DNA from: Roseivivax halotolerans
GTDB lineage: Bacteria; Pseudomonadota; Alphaproteobacteria; Rhodobacterales; Rhodobacteraceae
Length of the DNA: 64,000 bases
Direction of reading: 5' to 3'
Assembly: GCF_900115815.1 (NCBI RefSeq)
Contig: NZ_FOXV01000008.1
Coordinates: 124,001 to 188,000, forward strand
Shown here: piece by piece, positions 34,624 to 44,574 of the stretch
Numbering within the stretch: position 1 is the stretch's first letter
Layout: each line of letters opens with the position of its first letter
Notes under the pieces: model-generated
What the model was told of the DNA's origin: nothing
Databases searched by the model: none
What the model saw: only the letters and a program-made list of their open reading frames with translations
Program-made: the position numbers and the translations under genes

Positions 34624-35374
34624 GCACCCGAACCTTCTGATCCTGGCCGGAACGACCGAGGCCACGGCTTTTGCCCGCCATGCGGCGGAGCTGGGACTCG
34701 AGGGCACGGTCTCTTTCGCCGGGCGCGTGGCGCGGCCCTTGCGACAGCCGCTGCCGCAGCGTGTGGGCGGGTTCGGCGGCGCGGAGGGTCTGGCGGCCTA
34801 CCTCAAGGAGCACCAGATCACACATCTCATCGACGCGACCCATCCTTTCGCCGAACAGATGAGTCGCAACGCGGTCGTCGCGGCTGAGAGAGCTGGCGTG
34901 CCGCTCGTGGCGTTGACGCGGCCGCCCTGGACGCCGGAGGCCGGGGACGATTGGGTGCGCGTGCCGGACATTGCCGGTGCGGTGGCCGCGCTTGATCGTC
35001 CGGCGGCGCGCGTCATGCTGGCGGTTGGGCGCATGCACCTCGCCGAGTTCGCGCCCAACCCGCAGCATTTCTACCTGCTGCGGCTCGTCGATCCCCCGGA
35101 GGTGCCGCCGCCATTCCCGGATCACCATGTCGTCGTCGATCGAGGCCCGTTCGAGGCCGAGGCCGACCGCGCCCTCATGGAGGCGCAGGGGATCGAGCTT
35201 GTCGTGTCCAAGAATGCGGGCGGCACGGGCGCTTATGCCAAGATCGCCGCGGCACGCTCGCTTGGTTTGCCGGTCGTGATGATCGATCGCCCGGCGCTGC
35301 CCGCGCGGCGCGAGGTGCACGACATCGAGGAAGCGCTGGCTTGGGTTCATGCGGGGACCGATCTCGGTGTGTAG
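34622..35374 (+). CDS. cobK: Precorrin-6A reductase
   Basis: A 250-residue NADPH-dependent reductase of precorrin-6A to 6B. The N-terminal LLILAGTTEATAFARHAAEL holds the nucleotide-binding loop; LIDATHPFAEQMSRNA and VSKNAGGTGAYAKIAAARSLGLPVVMI follow. It is the only gene of the early pathway on the + strand. It starts back to back with cobL (CATG) and ends 28 nt inside the 3' end of cobJ, so it is antisense to the operon transcript. A GGAG site is 8 nt before ATG. Confidence 0.95.
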   Translation: MHPNLLILAGTTEATAFARHAAELGLEGTVSFAGRVARPLRQPLPQRVGGFGGAEGLAAYLKEHQITHLIDATHPFAEQMSRNAVVAAERAGVPLVALTRPPWTPEAGDDWVRVPDIAGAVAALDRPAARVMLAVGRMHLAEFAPNPQHFYLLRLVDPPEVPPPFPDHHVVVDRGPFEAEADRALMEAQGIELVVSKNAGGTGAYAKIAAARSLGLPVVMIDRPALPARREVHDIEEALAWVHAGTDLGV

Positions 35375-36099
35375 ATAAGCGGCGGACCATTCCGCGCGAT
35401 CTGCCGCGTCGCCGAAGAGCCGACGATGACCACTGTCCGCATATCCGCCATCTCGGGCGTCGCGTCCGCGAGTGGGACAACGGAGAGCGCCTCCTCCGGG
35501 GTCGAAACGGCGCGCGCGAAAAGGATCAGCCGCTCGGGCTCGCAGCACTCGCGCAGGATCTCGAGGGTACGGGCGAACCCTTCGGGTCGCGAGGCCGAGC
35601 GAGGATTGTAGAAAGCCATCGCGAAATCGGCCTCGGCGGCAAGACGCAGGCGCTTTTCGATGAGTGCGAAGGGTTTGAGATTGTCCGACAGGTTGAGCGC
35701 GCAGAAATCATGGCCCAGCGGTGCGCCGGCGCGCGCGGCGGCGGCCAGCATCGCGGTGATGCCCGGAAGGACCGCGATATCGAGATCGCGCCATGTCTTC
35801 GGACCGGCCTCCAACGCCTCGAAGACCGCGGAAGCCATCGCGAACACGCCGGGATCGCCGGAGCTAACCACGACGACCCGATGACCTGCCTCTGCCATCT
35901 CGAGCGCATGTTTCGCCCGGTCGATCTCCACCCGGTTGTCGCTCTCGTGCAGCCTCAGCCCATCCCGCGGCGCGATGCGTCGGACATAGGGAATGTAGCC
36001 GACGATATCGGTCGCCTCCGCGATCGCGGCCTGCACATCGGGCGTCACCAGCGCGTCGTCGCCGGGGCCGAGCCCCGCGATGCGAACCCAGCCCGTCAC
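35347..36099 (-). CDS. cobJ: Precorrin-3B C17-methyltransferase
   Basis: A 250-residue methylase that performs ring contraction and C-17 methylation. WVRIAGLGPGDDALVTPDVQAAI, IVGYIPYV, VVVSSGDPGVFAMASAVFE and FAMAFYNPRSASRPEGF are family-typical. It overlaps cobI by 4 nt. The next gene in its direction, cobL, starts 723 nt downstream, on the other side of the oppositely oriented cobK. Confidence 0.95.
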   Translation of the reverse strand: MTGWVRIAGLGPGDDALVTPDVQAAIAEATDIVGYIPYVRRIAPRDGLRLHESDNRVEIDRAKHALEMAEAGHRVVVVSSGDPGVFAMASAVFEALEAGPKTWRDLDIAVLPGITAMLAAAARAGAPLGHDFCALNLSDNLKPFALIEKRLRLAAEADFAMAFYNPRSASRPEGFARTLEILRECCEPERLILFARAVSTPEEALSVVPLADATPEMADMRTVVIVGSSATRQIARNGPPLIYTPRSVPA

Positions 36100-36827
36100 G
36101 GCCGCCGACCTTGCCCGTGGACGAGCACGATGGAGAAATAGGGCAGCGTGCGCTCTCCCAGCTCGAGAAGCGGCGTCATCCGCTGCCCTTCCATGCTGGC
36201 ATATTCGACGATCACCGCGCGATCCGCCTTGCCCGCCGCGTCAAGCGCTCGGGCGATCTTGGGCAGATTGCGGCCGACCTTCATGAAGACGAGCGCATCG
36301 GCATCGCGGGCCCGTGCGGTCAGCGTCTCTTCGTCGAGCGTTCCCATGAGCACGCTCAGCACATCGTCGCCCCAGGTGATCGGCGCGCCGCTCGCGGTCC
36401 AGGCTGCGGACATGCCGGTGATGGCAGGTACAATCCGAACGGGCACATCGTCCTTGAGCCGCGTATAAAGATGCATGAAGGAGCCGTAGAAAAACGGATC
36501 GCCTTCGCAAAGAACGACAACGTCCTCTCCGGCTCGCGCCAGGTCGCGAAGGCGACCGGCCACGTCTTCGTAGAACTCCGACAGGCAGGCATTGTAGCGC
36601 GGATCCTCGAGCGGGATCTCCGTCGTGACGGGATATTCCATCGGGATTTCATGCGCTTGTGGGTGCAGCATCCCGTCCACGATCTTGCGCGACTGGCCGG
36701 CGCGGCCGGCCTTGCGAAAGAAGGCCACGTGCCGCGCACCGCGAACGAGCCGGTCGGCGCGCACCGACATGAGGTCGGGATCGCCTGGTCCGAGCCCGAC
36801 GCCCCAGATCGTGCCGGGCGCGCTCAT
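36096..36827 (-). CDS. cobI: Precorrin-2 C20-methyltransferase
   Basis: A 243-residue methylase making precorrin-3A. IWGVGLGPGDPDLMSVRADRL, VVLCEGDPFFYGSFMHLYTRL and VPAITGMSAAWTASGAPITWGDD are typical. I chose ATG 36827 (4-nt overlap with the cobH stop); the open frame runs further upstream but overlaps cobH in another frame and is not methylase-like. Confidence 0.95.
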   Translation of the reverse strand: MSAPGTIWGVGLGPGDPDLMSVRADRLVRGARHVAFFRKAGRAGQSRKIVDGMLHPQAHEIPMEYPVTTEIPLEDPRYNACLSEFYEDVAGRLRDLARAGEDVVVLCEGDPFFYGSFMHLYTRLKDDVPVRIVPAITGMSAAWTASGAPITWGDDVLSVLMGTLDEETLTARARDADALVFMKVGRNLPKIARALDAAGKADRAVIVEYASMEGQRMTPLLELGERTLPYFSIVLVHGQGRRP

Positions 36828-37453
36828 TCCGCGCGGCTCGCGATCGCGTTGATCGCGGCGACGGTGATCGCGCTGCCGCCGAGGCGGCCTTCGACGATCA
36901 CCGATGGAACGGGCTGCGCATCCCACAGCGCGTCTTTCGACTCTCGGGCACCGACAAAGCCCACCGGGCAGCCGATGATCGCGGCGGGGCGCGGGCAACC
37001 GGGATCTTCCAGCATCTCGAGAAGGTGGAAAAGCGCGGTCGGCGCGTTGCCGATGGCGACGAGCGCGCCCTCCAGCTTGTCCCGCCAAAGTTCGAGCGCG
37101 GCGGCGGAGCGGGTCGTGCCGAGCTTTGCGGCAAGATCAGGCACGGCGGGATCCTGAAGCGTGCAGATCACCTCGTTATCGCGCGGCAGCCGCTTGCGGG
37201 TCACGCCTTCGCTGACCATGCGCGCATCGCAGAAGATCGGTGCCCCGCGTTCGAGCGCGTCACGCGCGGCCTTGACCATGCCGTCCGAGATCCGGACATG
37301 CCGCTCGAGCCCGACCATCCCGGCGGCGTGGATCATGCGGACGACGACCTGTTCGGCATCCGCATCAAAGGCAGCGAGGTCGGCTTCGGCGCGGATCGTG
37401 GCGAAGCTCTCGGCATAGATCGCCGCGCCATCCTTTTCGTAGGTGTAAGGCAT
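36824..37453 (-). CDS. cobH: Precorrin-8X methylmutase
   Basis: A 209-residue mutase that shifts a methyl group from C-11 to C-12 to give hydrogenobyrinate. It starts MPYTYEKDGAAIYAESFATI. Family segments are RMIHAAGMVGLERHV (catalytic His), IFCDARMVSEGV, and IIGCPVGFVGARESKDAL. It begins 1 nt after the cobG stop and overlaps cobI by 4 nt. Confidence 0.95.
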   Translation of the reverse strand: MPYTYEKDGAAIYAESFATIRAEADLAAFDADAEQVVVRMIHAAGMVGLERHVRISDGMVKAARDALERGAPIFCDARMVSEGVTRKRLPRDNEVICTLQDPAVPDLAAKLGTTRSAAALELWRDKLEGALVAIGNAPTALFHLLEMLEDPGCPRPAAIIGCPVGFVGARESKDALWDAQPVPSVIVEGRLGGSAITVAAINAIASRAE

Positions 37454-37454
37454 G

Positions 37455-38609
37455 TCAGCTGTCCCAAAGCCCGAGAAGATCCTGCGGGGCAAGCCCGCGG
37501 CGGTCCGGCTCATCCCATGCCGCCCCGCCTTGCACAAGATCAAAGCGGTCCCTGCGGCCGGTGAGGGTGATATCGGCCACGCCCGATCCAGCGCAGCCCT
37601 TGGCGCAGCCCGAGACATGCAGGCGCAGGCCCGGCGGCAGCGATGGCGCCAGCGCGCGGGCGATCGCTTCGGTTTCAACGCTCGCTTGCGCGCAACTGGG
37701 CGCGCCGGGGCAGGCTTCGATGCGGCCAAGAGGATCGCAGGGGTCGAGGATGAGATCTGGAATTTCCGCGAGATCCTCGACGTCGCAGCCAGGCAGGAAC
37801 ACGGCGCGCCAAGGCGTGACGACGATATCGGATGCGATGCGCGCCAGCGCGTCGAGCTGGTCCGCGCGGAGCTGACCGAATGCCGCACCCGCCAGCACGC
37901 CGTGGGCTGTGGCGCCGGGAATGGGTGGAGACACAGCCTCTGCGGGTCGCTTGTTTCCGGAGAGTTCGGCGGTCAGCGGAACACGGACCACGTGCCGCAC
38001 CATCCGCCCGCGTCCATCCGCGCCGACCCCGCCCGAGGCGATAAACCAGCGTGCAAGCTCAAGCGCAGCCTGAACGGCCTCGCTTGTGCCCGAGACCGAC
38101 CGCCCCGTTTCCAAGCCATCGGCTCGGACCAGCAAGCCGTCCGCTCTGCCTTCGATCCGCACGTCGCCGCTGATGCTAGCGAGCTGCCGTCGGGCAGCGG
38201 GGTCCACGACGAAACCGAACTTGGACGGCAGGCTCTCCAGATCATCCGCTTCTGCGAGCGCCGTTTCCAGTGCCGTGGCAAGCTCGCGGGCGGTATCGCC
38301 GCCGAACGGATCGACCACGATATTGCGCCTTGCCTCGCTCCGTTCGTCGCGGTCGAGCAGCCCGAGACCATCCAAAGTGCCCCAAAGCTCCGTAAGGGTG
38401 TCTTCCTTCACGCCGCGGATCTGCAAATTCGCACGGCGCGTCAAAGCGATCCGGCCGGATCCGTAGCGGCGTGCGCAGTCGGCAAGTCCGATCGCCTGGC
38501 TGCGGTTGAGCCGACCCGCATGGGGGCGAATACGAAGCACAAGACCGTCCTCCGCTTCCATCGGACGATGCGCGCCGGGACACCAGCCTTTCACGAGCGG
38601 AGTGTTCAT
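37455..38609 (-). CDS. cobG: Precorrin-3B synthase
   Basis: A 384-residue relative of sulfite/nitrite reductases. It carries the 4Fe-4S and siroheme-type cysteines [14 protein letters not shown] and [11 protein letters not shown]. CobG uses O2 to make precorrin-3B and so marks the aerobic pathway. The two ferredoxin-like half domains are visible ([42 protein letters not shown]). It overlaps cobN by 4 nt. Confidence 0.93.
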   Translation of the reverse strand: MNTPLVKGWCPGAHRPMEAEDGLVLRIRPHAGRLNRSQAIGLADCARRYGSGRIALTRRANLQIRGVKEDTLTELWGTLDGLGLLDRDERSEARRNIVVDPFGGDTARELATALETALAEADDLESLPSKFGFVVDPAARRQLASISGDVRIEGRADGLLVRADGLETGRSVSGTSEAVQAALELARWFIASGGVGADGRGRMVRHVVRVPLTAELSGNKRPAEAVSPPIPGATAHGVLAGAAFGQLRADQLDALARIASDIVVTPWRAVFLPGCDVEDLAEIPDLILDPCDPLGRIEACPGAPSCAQASVETEAIARALAPSLPPGLRLHVSGCAKGCAGSGVADITLTGRRDRFDLVQGGAAWDEPDRRGLAPQDLLGLWDS

Positions 38610-41600
38610 TCCGCCGCCCTCAGATCCGTTGCCGACGAATTCCGTCGCGTCTGCCAGAGGCCGGCAGCCCTGAGCGCCTCGAACCGCTCGCGCATGGCGG
38701 CAAGCGCCTCGGGATTGGCCTCTTCCATGAACTCCGTCACCGCCGCATCGCCCAGCGTCGCGGAATGATAGGCGTCGAAGAGGTGGCCGGGCACCGCATC
38801 TGCGAGATGTGCGAAAGCGGCCATGTTCTCGAGCGTCGACGCGATTTCCGCCGCGCCCCGAAAGCCGTGGCGCTGCATCCCCGCGATCCAGCCGGGATGC
38901 GTGGCGCGCGCCCGCACGACGCGAGCGATCTCTTCGGTCAGATCACGGCTGCGGGGCCGATCCGGATCGGTCGCGTCCAGATGCCAGAGCCGCGCCGCCC
39001 CGCCGGTGACGCCTTGCGCCGCGGCGAAGCCGGCCTCGTGGCTTGCATAATCCTCGGCCAAGAGCACGTCGGTCTCGGGCAGATCTTGCAGATGCACGAA
39101 GGCGTCCGCCGCCGCGACCCGTTCGCGGATGGCTTTTGCGTCCTCGACCGCCGTCTCGCCATCGAGCGCCCAGGAGGATGCGGCGAGCCAGGCTTCACCC
39201 GCGCGAGCGCGGGCCTCGTCGGAATAATCGGTGAGCTCAGGGCCCATCGCGAGACCGAACTGACCCGGCTTCGGTCCGAAGACGCGCGCCTCTGCTTGGC
39301 CCACATACGGGTTCCAGTCTGCCGCTTCATCACGGGCGGCAAGCGCGCGGATCGCCTGGTTGTACAGCGCCGAAAGAGTTGGGAAGACATCGCGGAACAG
39401 GCCCGAGACGCGAAGCGTGACGTCGAGGCGCGGCCGGTCGAGTTCGGCGATGGGCAGAACCTCGATGCCCGAGACGCGCTCGGTGCCCGTATCCCAGACA
39501 GGACGCACGCCCAGAAGCGCCAGCGCCATGCCGAATTCCTCGCCGGCGGTCCGCATCGTCGCGGAGCCCCAAAGGTCAACAACGAGGCTGCGCGGCCAGT
39601 CGCCCTCGTCCTGCAGGTGCCGGCGTACGAATTCGGCCGCGAGCTTCTGCCCCTGCGCGTAAGCCGCACGGCTCGGCACCGCGCGCGGGTCGGTCGTGTA
39701 GAGGTTGCGCCCGGTGGGCAGGACATCCTGCCGCCCGCGCCAGGGCGAGCCCGAGGGGCCCGGCGCGATCCGCTTGCCGTCCAGTGCGTCGATGAGGGCC
39801 TGCCGCTCGGCAGAGGCGGCGGCACCCATCTCGGGCGGTGCGGCGGGATCCGCGCGGCCCCAGACGTGCAGCCCGTCGCCGTAGCGGCTTTCCTTCACAT
39901 CGCAGACGAAACGGTCGATCCGGGTGATCGCCTCGGCCTCGCACATCGCCCCGTCGATCCCGAGATCTTCCTCCACGCCCTCGGCGCGCGCCTCCATGCG
40001 GATATCGTCCATCAATCGGTCGCGGCGGCGCGGGTCGAGCCCGTCGGCATTCGAGAATTCGTCCAGCAGCGCCTCGAGGCGCAGGAGCCGGTCGGGCGTG
40101 CGGCTTTCCGCAAGCGGCGGCGGCACATGACCGAGGGTCACCGCCCCGATACGCCGTTTCGCCTGCGCGGCCTCGCCCGGATCGTTGACGATGAAGGGGT
40201 AGATCACCGGCATCGCGCCGGTCAGCGCCTCGGGCCAGCAGGTCTCGGACAGGGCGACGGCCTTGCCCGGCAGCCATTCGAGCGTGCCATGCGCGCCGAT
40301 ATGAACAAGCGCGTCGGCCTGATCGGCGAGCCAAAGATAGAACGCCACGTAGGCGTGACGCGGCACCCGCGCGAGGTCGTGGTATTCATCGCCGCGCAGT
40401 TCAGGCGTGCCCCGTTCGGGCTGAAGTGCGACAAGCGCGTTGCCCCGCCGGAGTGCCGCAAAGCGGAAGACGCCCTCCGGCGCATCGCTCTCGGGTTGTC
40501 CCCAAGCCGCTTGCAGATCGTCGCGCAGAGGTTCTGGCAGGCGGGAGAGTGCCTCGCGATAGGCTGAGACTGGCCAGTCGATCGTCTCGTGCCCAAGCGC
40601 TGCGGCCAGGTCGCCGTCCTCTGTCGAGTAACCGGCCTCCGCTAGGTCGCCGAGCACCGCCTCGGCCGAGGCCAGCGCATCAAGACCCACCGCATGGGCC
40701 ATGTTCCAGTCCCGCCCCGGATAGGTCGACAGGACGAGCGCCACGCGCCGGTCGGCTGGCGGCGTCGCGGACAGCCGATACCAGGCCGCCACGCGCGCGC
40801 AGACCGCATCGACACGCCCGTCATGCGCCTGGTGGCGCAGCCGCGTGAATTGCAGATCCGGGTCGCGCGGCTCGGGCTCCTTGAACGAGACAACGCCGCC
40901 GAACAGCCGGCCATCCACCTCCGGCAGAACGACATGCATCGCCAGATCGGCCGGCGAAAGACCGCGCTCGGCCTCTTCCCAAGCTGCGCGGTCCGAGGTG
41001 GCGAGCGCGACCTGGAAGACCGGAACACCGGCCGCATCGAGCGGAGAGGCCCCGCCATCGCCCTTGCCCGAAAAGGCCGTCGCGTTGACGATGGCGGCAG
41101 GCCCAAGATGTCTCACTTGCCGTGCCATCCATTCTGCCGCGCCGGGCGCCTTCAGCGATGGCGCGAAAAGCCCCATGACGCGGAAGCCGCGCGCACGCAG
41201 CCCGGCGAACATCGCCTCGACCGGCGCCAGATCGGCGGAGACCAGGAAGGACCGGTAGAAGACCACGAGCGCGAGCGGTGCATCCGCGGCGCTTGCCGCT
41301 TCCGGCCAAGGGGCGAGAACCGGGCAGGCGACGCCGTCTTCGGGCGTCCATCCGCCGACGCTCGGCAGGGCCTTCGACCCCTTCACCGGCCCCGCATAAA
41401 GGCCCGCTGCAAGTGCGAGTTGTTGCAAGGCCGCCTGCGCCGCGACCGCCCCGCCGGTATCGCAGAAATGCGACAGCCGTCGCAGCGTGGAGACCGGCAT
41501 GGTCGAGACCGCGTCGAGCCGCGCATCGGGCCGCCTGTCCGCGGGCAGAACCGCGAGCGCGATGCCTTTCTCGCGCGCCAGCGCCTCGATCTGCTGCAGA

Positions 41601-41896
41601 CCGTATGGCCAGTAGGATTGCCCGCCGATGAGACGGATCAGGATGCCTTTCGCGCCCTCCAGCGTCTGTTCGATATAGGTATCGACCGAGAGCGGATGCC
41701 GGAGTGCCGCGATATTGGCGAGGCGCAGAGACGGAATCCGTCCCTCGCGTCCGCCACCCCGCTGCCATCCCGCCGCGAAGGCCCCGAGATCCGAATCCGA
41801 GAAGGACAGCACGACCAGATCGGCCGGGCTTTGGGCCAGGTCCGTCGGCGTGTCGGTCTCTTCGAGCCCGTGGCTTTCGCGGAAGACGACATGCAT
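38606..41896 (-). CDS. cobN: Cobaltochelatase, CobN subunit
   Basis: A 1096-residue large subunit of the aerobic ATP-dependent cobaltochelatase, related to Mg-chelatase BchH. Recognisable are [88 protein letters not shown] and the C-terminal [19 protein letters not shown]. It is somewhat shorter than the roughly 1275 residues of P. denitrificans CobN. The AAA+ partners CobS and CobT are not in this window. It follows cobW by 5 nt. Confidence 0.95.
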   Translation of the reverse strand: MHVVFRESHGLEETDTPTDLAQSPADLVVLSFSDSDLGAFAAGWQRGGGREGRIPSLRLANIAALRHPLSVDTYIEQTLEGAKGILIRLIGGQSYWPYGLQQIEALAREKGIALAVLPADRRPDARLDAVSTMPVSTLRRLSHFCDTGGAVAAQAALQQLALAAGLYAGPVKGSKALPSVGGWTPEDGVACPVLAPWPEAASAADAPLALVVFYRSFLVSADLAPVEAMFAGLRARGFRVMGLFAPSLKAPGAAEWMARQVRHLGPAAIVNATAFSGKGDGGASPLDAAGVPVFQVALATSDRAAWEEAERGLSPADLAMHVVLPEVDGRLFGGVVSFKEPEPRDPDLQFTRLRHQAHDGRVDAVCARVAAWYRLSATPPADRRVALVLSTYPGRDWNMAHAVGLDALASAEAVLGDLAEAGYSTEDGDLAAALGHETIDWPVSAYREALSRLPEPLRDDLQAAWGQPESDAPEGVFRFAALRRGNALVALQPERGTPELRGDEYHDLARVPRHAYVAFYLWLADQADALVHIGAHGTLEWLPGKAVALSETCWPEALTGAMPVIYPFIVNDPGEAAQAKRRIGAVTLGHVPPPLAESRTPDRLLRLEALLDEFSNADGLDPRRRDRLMDDIRMEARAEGVEEDLGIDGAMCEAEAITRIDRFVCDVKESRYGDGLHVWGRADPAAPPEMGAAASAERQALIDALDGKRIAPGPSGSPWRGRQDVLPTGRNLYTTDPRAVPSRAAYAQGQKLAAEFVRRHLQDEGDWPRSLVVDLWGSATMRTAGEEFGMALALLGVRPVWDTGTERVSGIEVLPIAELDRPRLDVTLRVSGLFRDVFPTLSALYNQAIRALAARDEAADWNPYVGQAEARVFGPKPGQFGLAMGPELTDYSDEARARAGEAWLAASSWALDGETAVEDAKAIRERVAAADAFVHLQDLPETDVLLAEDYASHEAGFAAAQGVTGGAARLWHLDATDPDRPRSRDLTEEIARVVRARATHPGWIAGMQRHGFRGAAEIASTLENMAAFAHLADAVPGHLFDAYHSATLGDAAVTEFMEEANPEALAAMRERFEALRAAGLWQTRRNSSATDLRAAE

Positions 41897-41901
41897 GGCG
41901 C

Positions 41902-42954
41902 TTACGCGGTCTCCTCGGCGGCGGTCAGCACGCGGGTGATGGCGGCGGCGTCGATATCGTCATGCTCTGCGATGACCACGAGCCGTCCCGCGCGCGCCTC
42001 GTCCGGGCCCCAGGGCCGGTCGAACTGGTGGCGCACGCGCGCGCCCACGGCCTGCACGAGAAGCCGCATCGGCTTGCCGGCGACGCTGGCATAGCCCTTC
42101 ACGCGCAGGATGTTCTGTTCGCGGGCGAGCCGCTCGATCCGCGCGGCAAGATCGGCGGGCGAGGCGAGCTCGGGGATGTCGATGACGACGCTCTCGAAAT
42201 CCTCGTGATCGTGCTCGGGCACCCCGTCATGATGCGACGGGCGGGCGTCGATATCGTCTTCCGCGGCGGCGCCGATCCCGAGGATGATGCGCGGATCGAC
42301 GCGGCCTTCAGCGACCTCGACCACCGGCAGCGGGCGCGGCGCTTCGGCGGCGATCACCGCGCGGGCCTTCTCGACGCCATCCTTGCCGGCAAGGTCCGGC
42401 TTGGTCAGCAGCACGATATCGGCGCAGGAGATCTGGTCCTCAAAGACTTCCGAGAGCGGAGTTTCGTGGTCGATGCTCTCATCGGCACGGCGCTGCGCGT
42501 CGACGGCCTCGACATCCGGCGCGAAACGGCCCGCTGCGACCGCTTCGGCATCGGCGAGCGCGACTACGCCGTCCACGGTGATCTTGGACCGGATATCGGG
42601 CCAGTCGAAGGCCTTCAGAAGCGGCTTCGGCAAGGCCAGGCCGGAGGTCTCGATCAGGATATGCTCGGGCCGCGGATCGAGCGCCAGAAGCGCCTCGATG
42701 GTCGGGATGAAATCATCCGCCACGGTACAGCAGATGCAGCCGTTCGCCAGCTCGACCACGTTCTCGGCTGGGCAATCGGGAATGGCGCAGCCCTTCAGGA
42801 TCTCGCCGTCGACGCCCACATCGCCGAACTCGTTGACCACGACCGCGAGGCGCTTGCCGCCGGGGTTCTTCATCAGCTCGGAGATCAGCGTCGTCTTGCC
42901 CGATCCCAAGAAGCCGGTGACGATGGTGACGGGAAGTTTCTCGAGATCGGCCAT
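41902..42954 (-). CDS. cobW: CobW GTPase (COG0523 family)
   Basis: A 350-residue G3E-family metallochaperone GTPase. P-loop GFLGSGKTT lies near residues 14-22, the metal-binding CxCC motif at 73-76 (GCICC), switch II ETSGLALP, and a base-recognition TKPD. A His/Asp-rich stretch (SHHDGVPEHDHED) precedes the C-terminal CobW_C domain. CobW is thought to deliver cobalt to the chelatase. ATG 42954 lies 1 nt after the DUF1636 stop. Confidence 0.93.
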   Translation of the reverse strand: MADLEKLPVTIVTGFLGSGKTTLISELMKNPGGKRLAVVVNEFGDVGVDGEILKGCAIPDCPAENVVELANGCICCTVADDFIPTIEALLALDPRPEHILIETSGLALPKPLLKAFDWPDIRSKITVDGVVALADAEAVAAGRFAPDVEAVDAQRRADESIDHETPLSEVFEDQISCADIVLLTKPDLAGKDGVEKARAVIAAEAPRPLPVVEVAEGRVDPRIILGIGAAAEDDIDARPSHHDGVPEHDHEDFESVVIDIPELASPADLAARIERLAREQNILRVKGYASVAGKPMRLLVQAVGARVRHQFDRPWGPDEARAGRLVVIAEHDDIDAAAITRVLTAAEETA

Positions 42955-42955
42955 G

Positions 42956-43333
42956 TCAGTCCTCCATCGGTGGCACGCGGGCCACGCAGTTCTTTTTGAA
43001 ATGATCGGGCCGTTCCCGCCAAGGAATAAGCCCGTCTTGGGTCGCGTGATACTTCGCGGCGCCCTCGCGCAGAAGGTCCGGATGCGACGCTTCGTGCAGA
43101 TTTCCGTAAATGTAGGTCCAGCGCCCGGGCCCGCGCAGAGCAACGGTGCAGCCGCCATCGCAGTTCTGCAGGCAGTCTACCGCGCGAAGCGTGACGCCCT
43201 CAGGCATCGTTCCGTCAAGCGCGGCGAAAAGCGCGGCGCCGGGACGTGTGCCGTCTTCGGCAACGTCGAGCCCGCGGCGGCAGGTCATGCAGACGAGAAG
43301 TTCGGCGGGTTGGGGAGAGGCGGGGTCGGACAA
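42956..43333 (-). CDS. DUF1636 protein, probable metal/Fe-S ferredoxin-like
   Basis: A 125-residue protein of the DUF1636 family. Cysteines are in LLVCMTCRRGLD, AVDCLQNCDGGCTVALRG and KKNCVAR: a thioredoxin-like-ferredoxin spacing that suggests a 2Fe-2S cluster or metal site. The family is found beside cobW and cobN in alphaproteobacteria; its role is unknown. I propose TTG 43333, preceded by GAGG at 7 nt; there is no upstream ATG that gives a family-like N terminus. It is the first gene behind the cobalamin riboswitch. Confidence 0.75.
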   Translation of the reverse strand: MSDPASPQPAELLVCMTCRRGLDVAEDGTRPGAALFAALDGTMPEGVTLRAVDCLQNCDGGCTVALRGPGRWTYIYGNLHEASHPDLLREGAAKYHATQDGLIPWRERPDHFKKNCVARVPPMED

Positions 43334-43437
43334 GCGGGTCCCTCGGGGTCGGAGGACGAGGGCAGGGGTGGCAGGGGCGTCGGTATCGCGCCCGAAGCCA
43401 CCGGAACACCCCGTCCGGTTGCGTGGTCTCTGGCCCA

Positions 43438-43625
43438 AGGCAGGTCTCCCGGCTGCCGGATCCGAGGCTTTGCCTCGCGGCCGCCCTGCCTTCCCGGTCC
43501 CTGAGGGCCAGTGGCGTTCGGGCGACCTCTCCGGGTCACGGTCGCGGGGGCGGCTGCGGCATGACCCCTCGGGGCGCCCGCATTCCCTTTTCACCTCGGG
43601 GTCGACCCCAAGGCACCTTGTGCGC
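43438..43625 (-). promoter_or_regulatory. Cobalamin riboswitch
   Basis: Read on the minus strand the conserved boxes occur in order: GGTGCC, AAAAGGGAATGCGG, GCCGCAGCCGCCCCCGCGAC followed by CGT, GCCACTGG, CCGGGAAGGC and AGCCGGGAGACCTGCC. These are the core and P1-closing elements of the AdoCbl riboswitch class (Rfam Cobalamin). It sits 105 nt upstream of the first gene, DUF1636, and should shut the 14-kb cob operon when adenosylcobalamin is plentiful. Confidence 0.95.
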
Positions 43626-43630
43626 CCATC

Positions 43631-43659
43631 CTTGTTGCGCTGCACGCCCGGCCTGTCAA
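43631..43659 (-). promoter_or_regulatory. Promoter of the riboswitch-controlled cob operon
   Basis: A perfect -35 TTGACA (43654-43659 on the minus strand), a 17-bp spacer and a weak -10 AACAAG (43631-43636) predict a start near 43624, just at the 5' edge of the riboswitch. On the + strand TTGACT (43669-43674) may be the -35 of cobO, but its -10 is poor. Confidence 0.6.
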
Positions 43660-43723
43660 GCGATGCGATTGACTGCACGAGGGCAGGGTGCCAGTCATGC
43701 GCCATTCGCGACAGGAGCCGGAC

Positions 43724-44332
43724 ATGGACGAGATCACTGCCCGCCACAATGAGAAGATGAAGCGGATCAAGGCCGCCCGCGACGAGATGATGAAGACCAA
43801 AACCGAGCAGAAGGGTCTGGTCATCGTCCATACCGGCAAAGGCAAGGGCAAAAGCTCCTCCGCCTTCGGCATGATCATGCGCTGTATCGCCCACGGTATG
43901 CCAAGTGCCGTGGTGCAGTTCATCAAGGGCAATTGGGAAACCGGGGAGCGCACCTTTCTGCGCGAACGCTTCTCCGAGGAATGCCGCTTTTTCGTTTCGG
44001 GCGAAGGCTTCACATGGGAGACGCAGGATCGCGAGCGTGACGTCGCCGCCGCCCAGCATGGCTGGCGTATCGCAAAAGAGCAGATCCTCGATCCCGAAAT
44101 CGAGTTCGTGCTTCTCGACGAGATCAACATCGCGCTGCGCTACGATTACCTCGATATCGACGAGGTGGTGGATTTCCTGCTGACCGAAAAGCCCCACATG
44201 ACGCATGTCTGCCTCACCGGGCGTAACGCCAAGCCCGAACTCATCGCGGCGGCGGACCTCGTGACGGAATTCGAGCTTTTGAAACATCCCTTCCGCGAGG
44301 GCGTGAAAGCGCAGAAAGGCGTCGAGTTTTGA
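43724..44332 (+). CDS. cobO: Corrinoid adenosyltransferase CobO
   Basis: A 202-residue BtuR/CobO ATP:cob(I)alamin adenosyltransferase that attaches the 5'-deoxyadenosyl ligand. The P-loop is HTGKGKGKSSSAFG; EFVLLDEINIALRYDYLD and VCLTGRNAKPELIAAADLVTE complete the family pattern. I chose ATG 43724 because AGGAG lies 6 nt in front; upstream in-frame GTG and ATG codons lack this. It reads divergently from the cob operon. Confidence 0.95.
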   Translation: MDEITARHNEKMKRIKAARDEMMKTKTEQKGLVIVHTGKGKGKSSSAFGMIMRCIAHGMPSAVVQFIKGNWETGERTFLRERFSEECRFFVSGEGFTWETQDRERDVAAAQHGWRIAKEQILDPEIEFVLLDEINIALRYDYLDIDEVVDFLLTEKPHMTHVCLTGRNAKPELIAAADLVTEFELLKHPFREGVKAQKGVEF

Positions 44333-44377
44333 GCGTGCCCGCGCCTCCGTCCGCTCGAAGCGCTGAGGCGGATCGCG

Positions 44378-44428
44378 CCGGGGGGCCAGCCCCCCGGACC
44401 CCCCGCGGTATTTTTACCAATCCAAAGA
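44378..44428 (+). repeat. 51-bp palindromic repeat, copy 2 (downstream of cobO)
   Basis: Same element as at 32208-32258: hairpin ccgggggg-ccag-ccccccgg followed by cgcggtattttt and ccaatccaaaga; two mismatches in 51. It begins 46 nt after the cobO stop and might serve as a transcript end. Confidence 0.85.
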
Positions 44429-44574
44429 CACGAAGCCTTAACGCTTTTGCCGGCACTCTTCGCTGGCGGTACAGGGAGCGGTCCCGATGACCGCCCAAGC
44501 CAAAGACGCCGCGCTCTGTCCGTCTGACGTGGGGCCGGGCGCGGCGTTGCGGTTTGGTGCGCGGCGCTTTTGTT

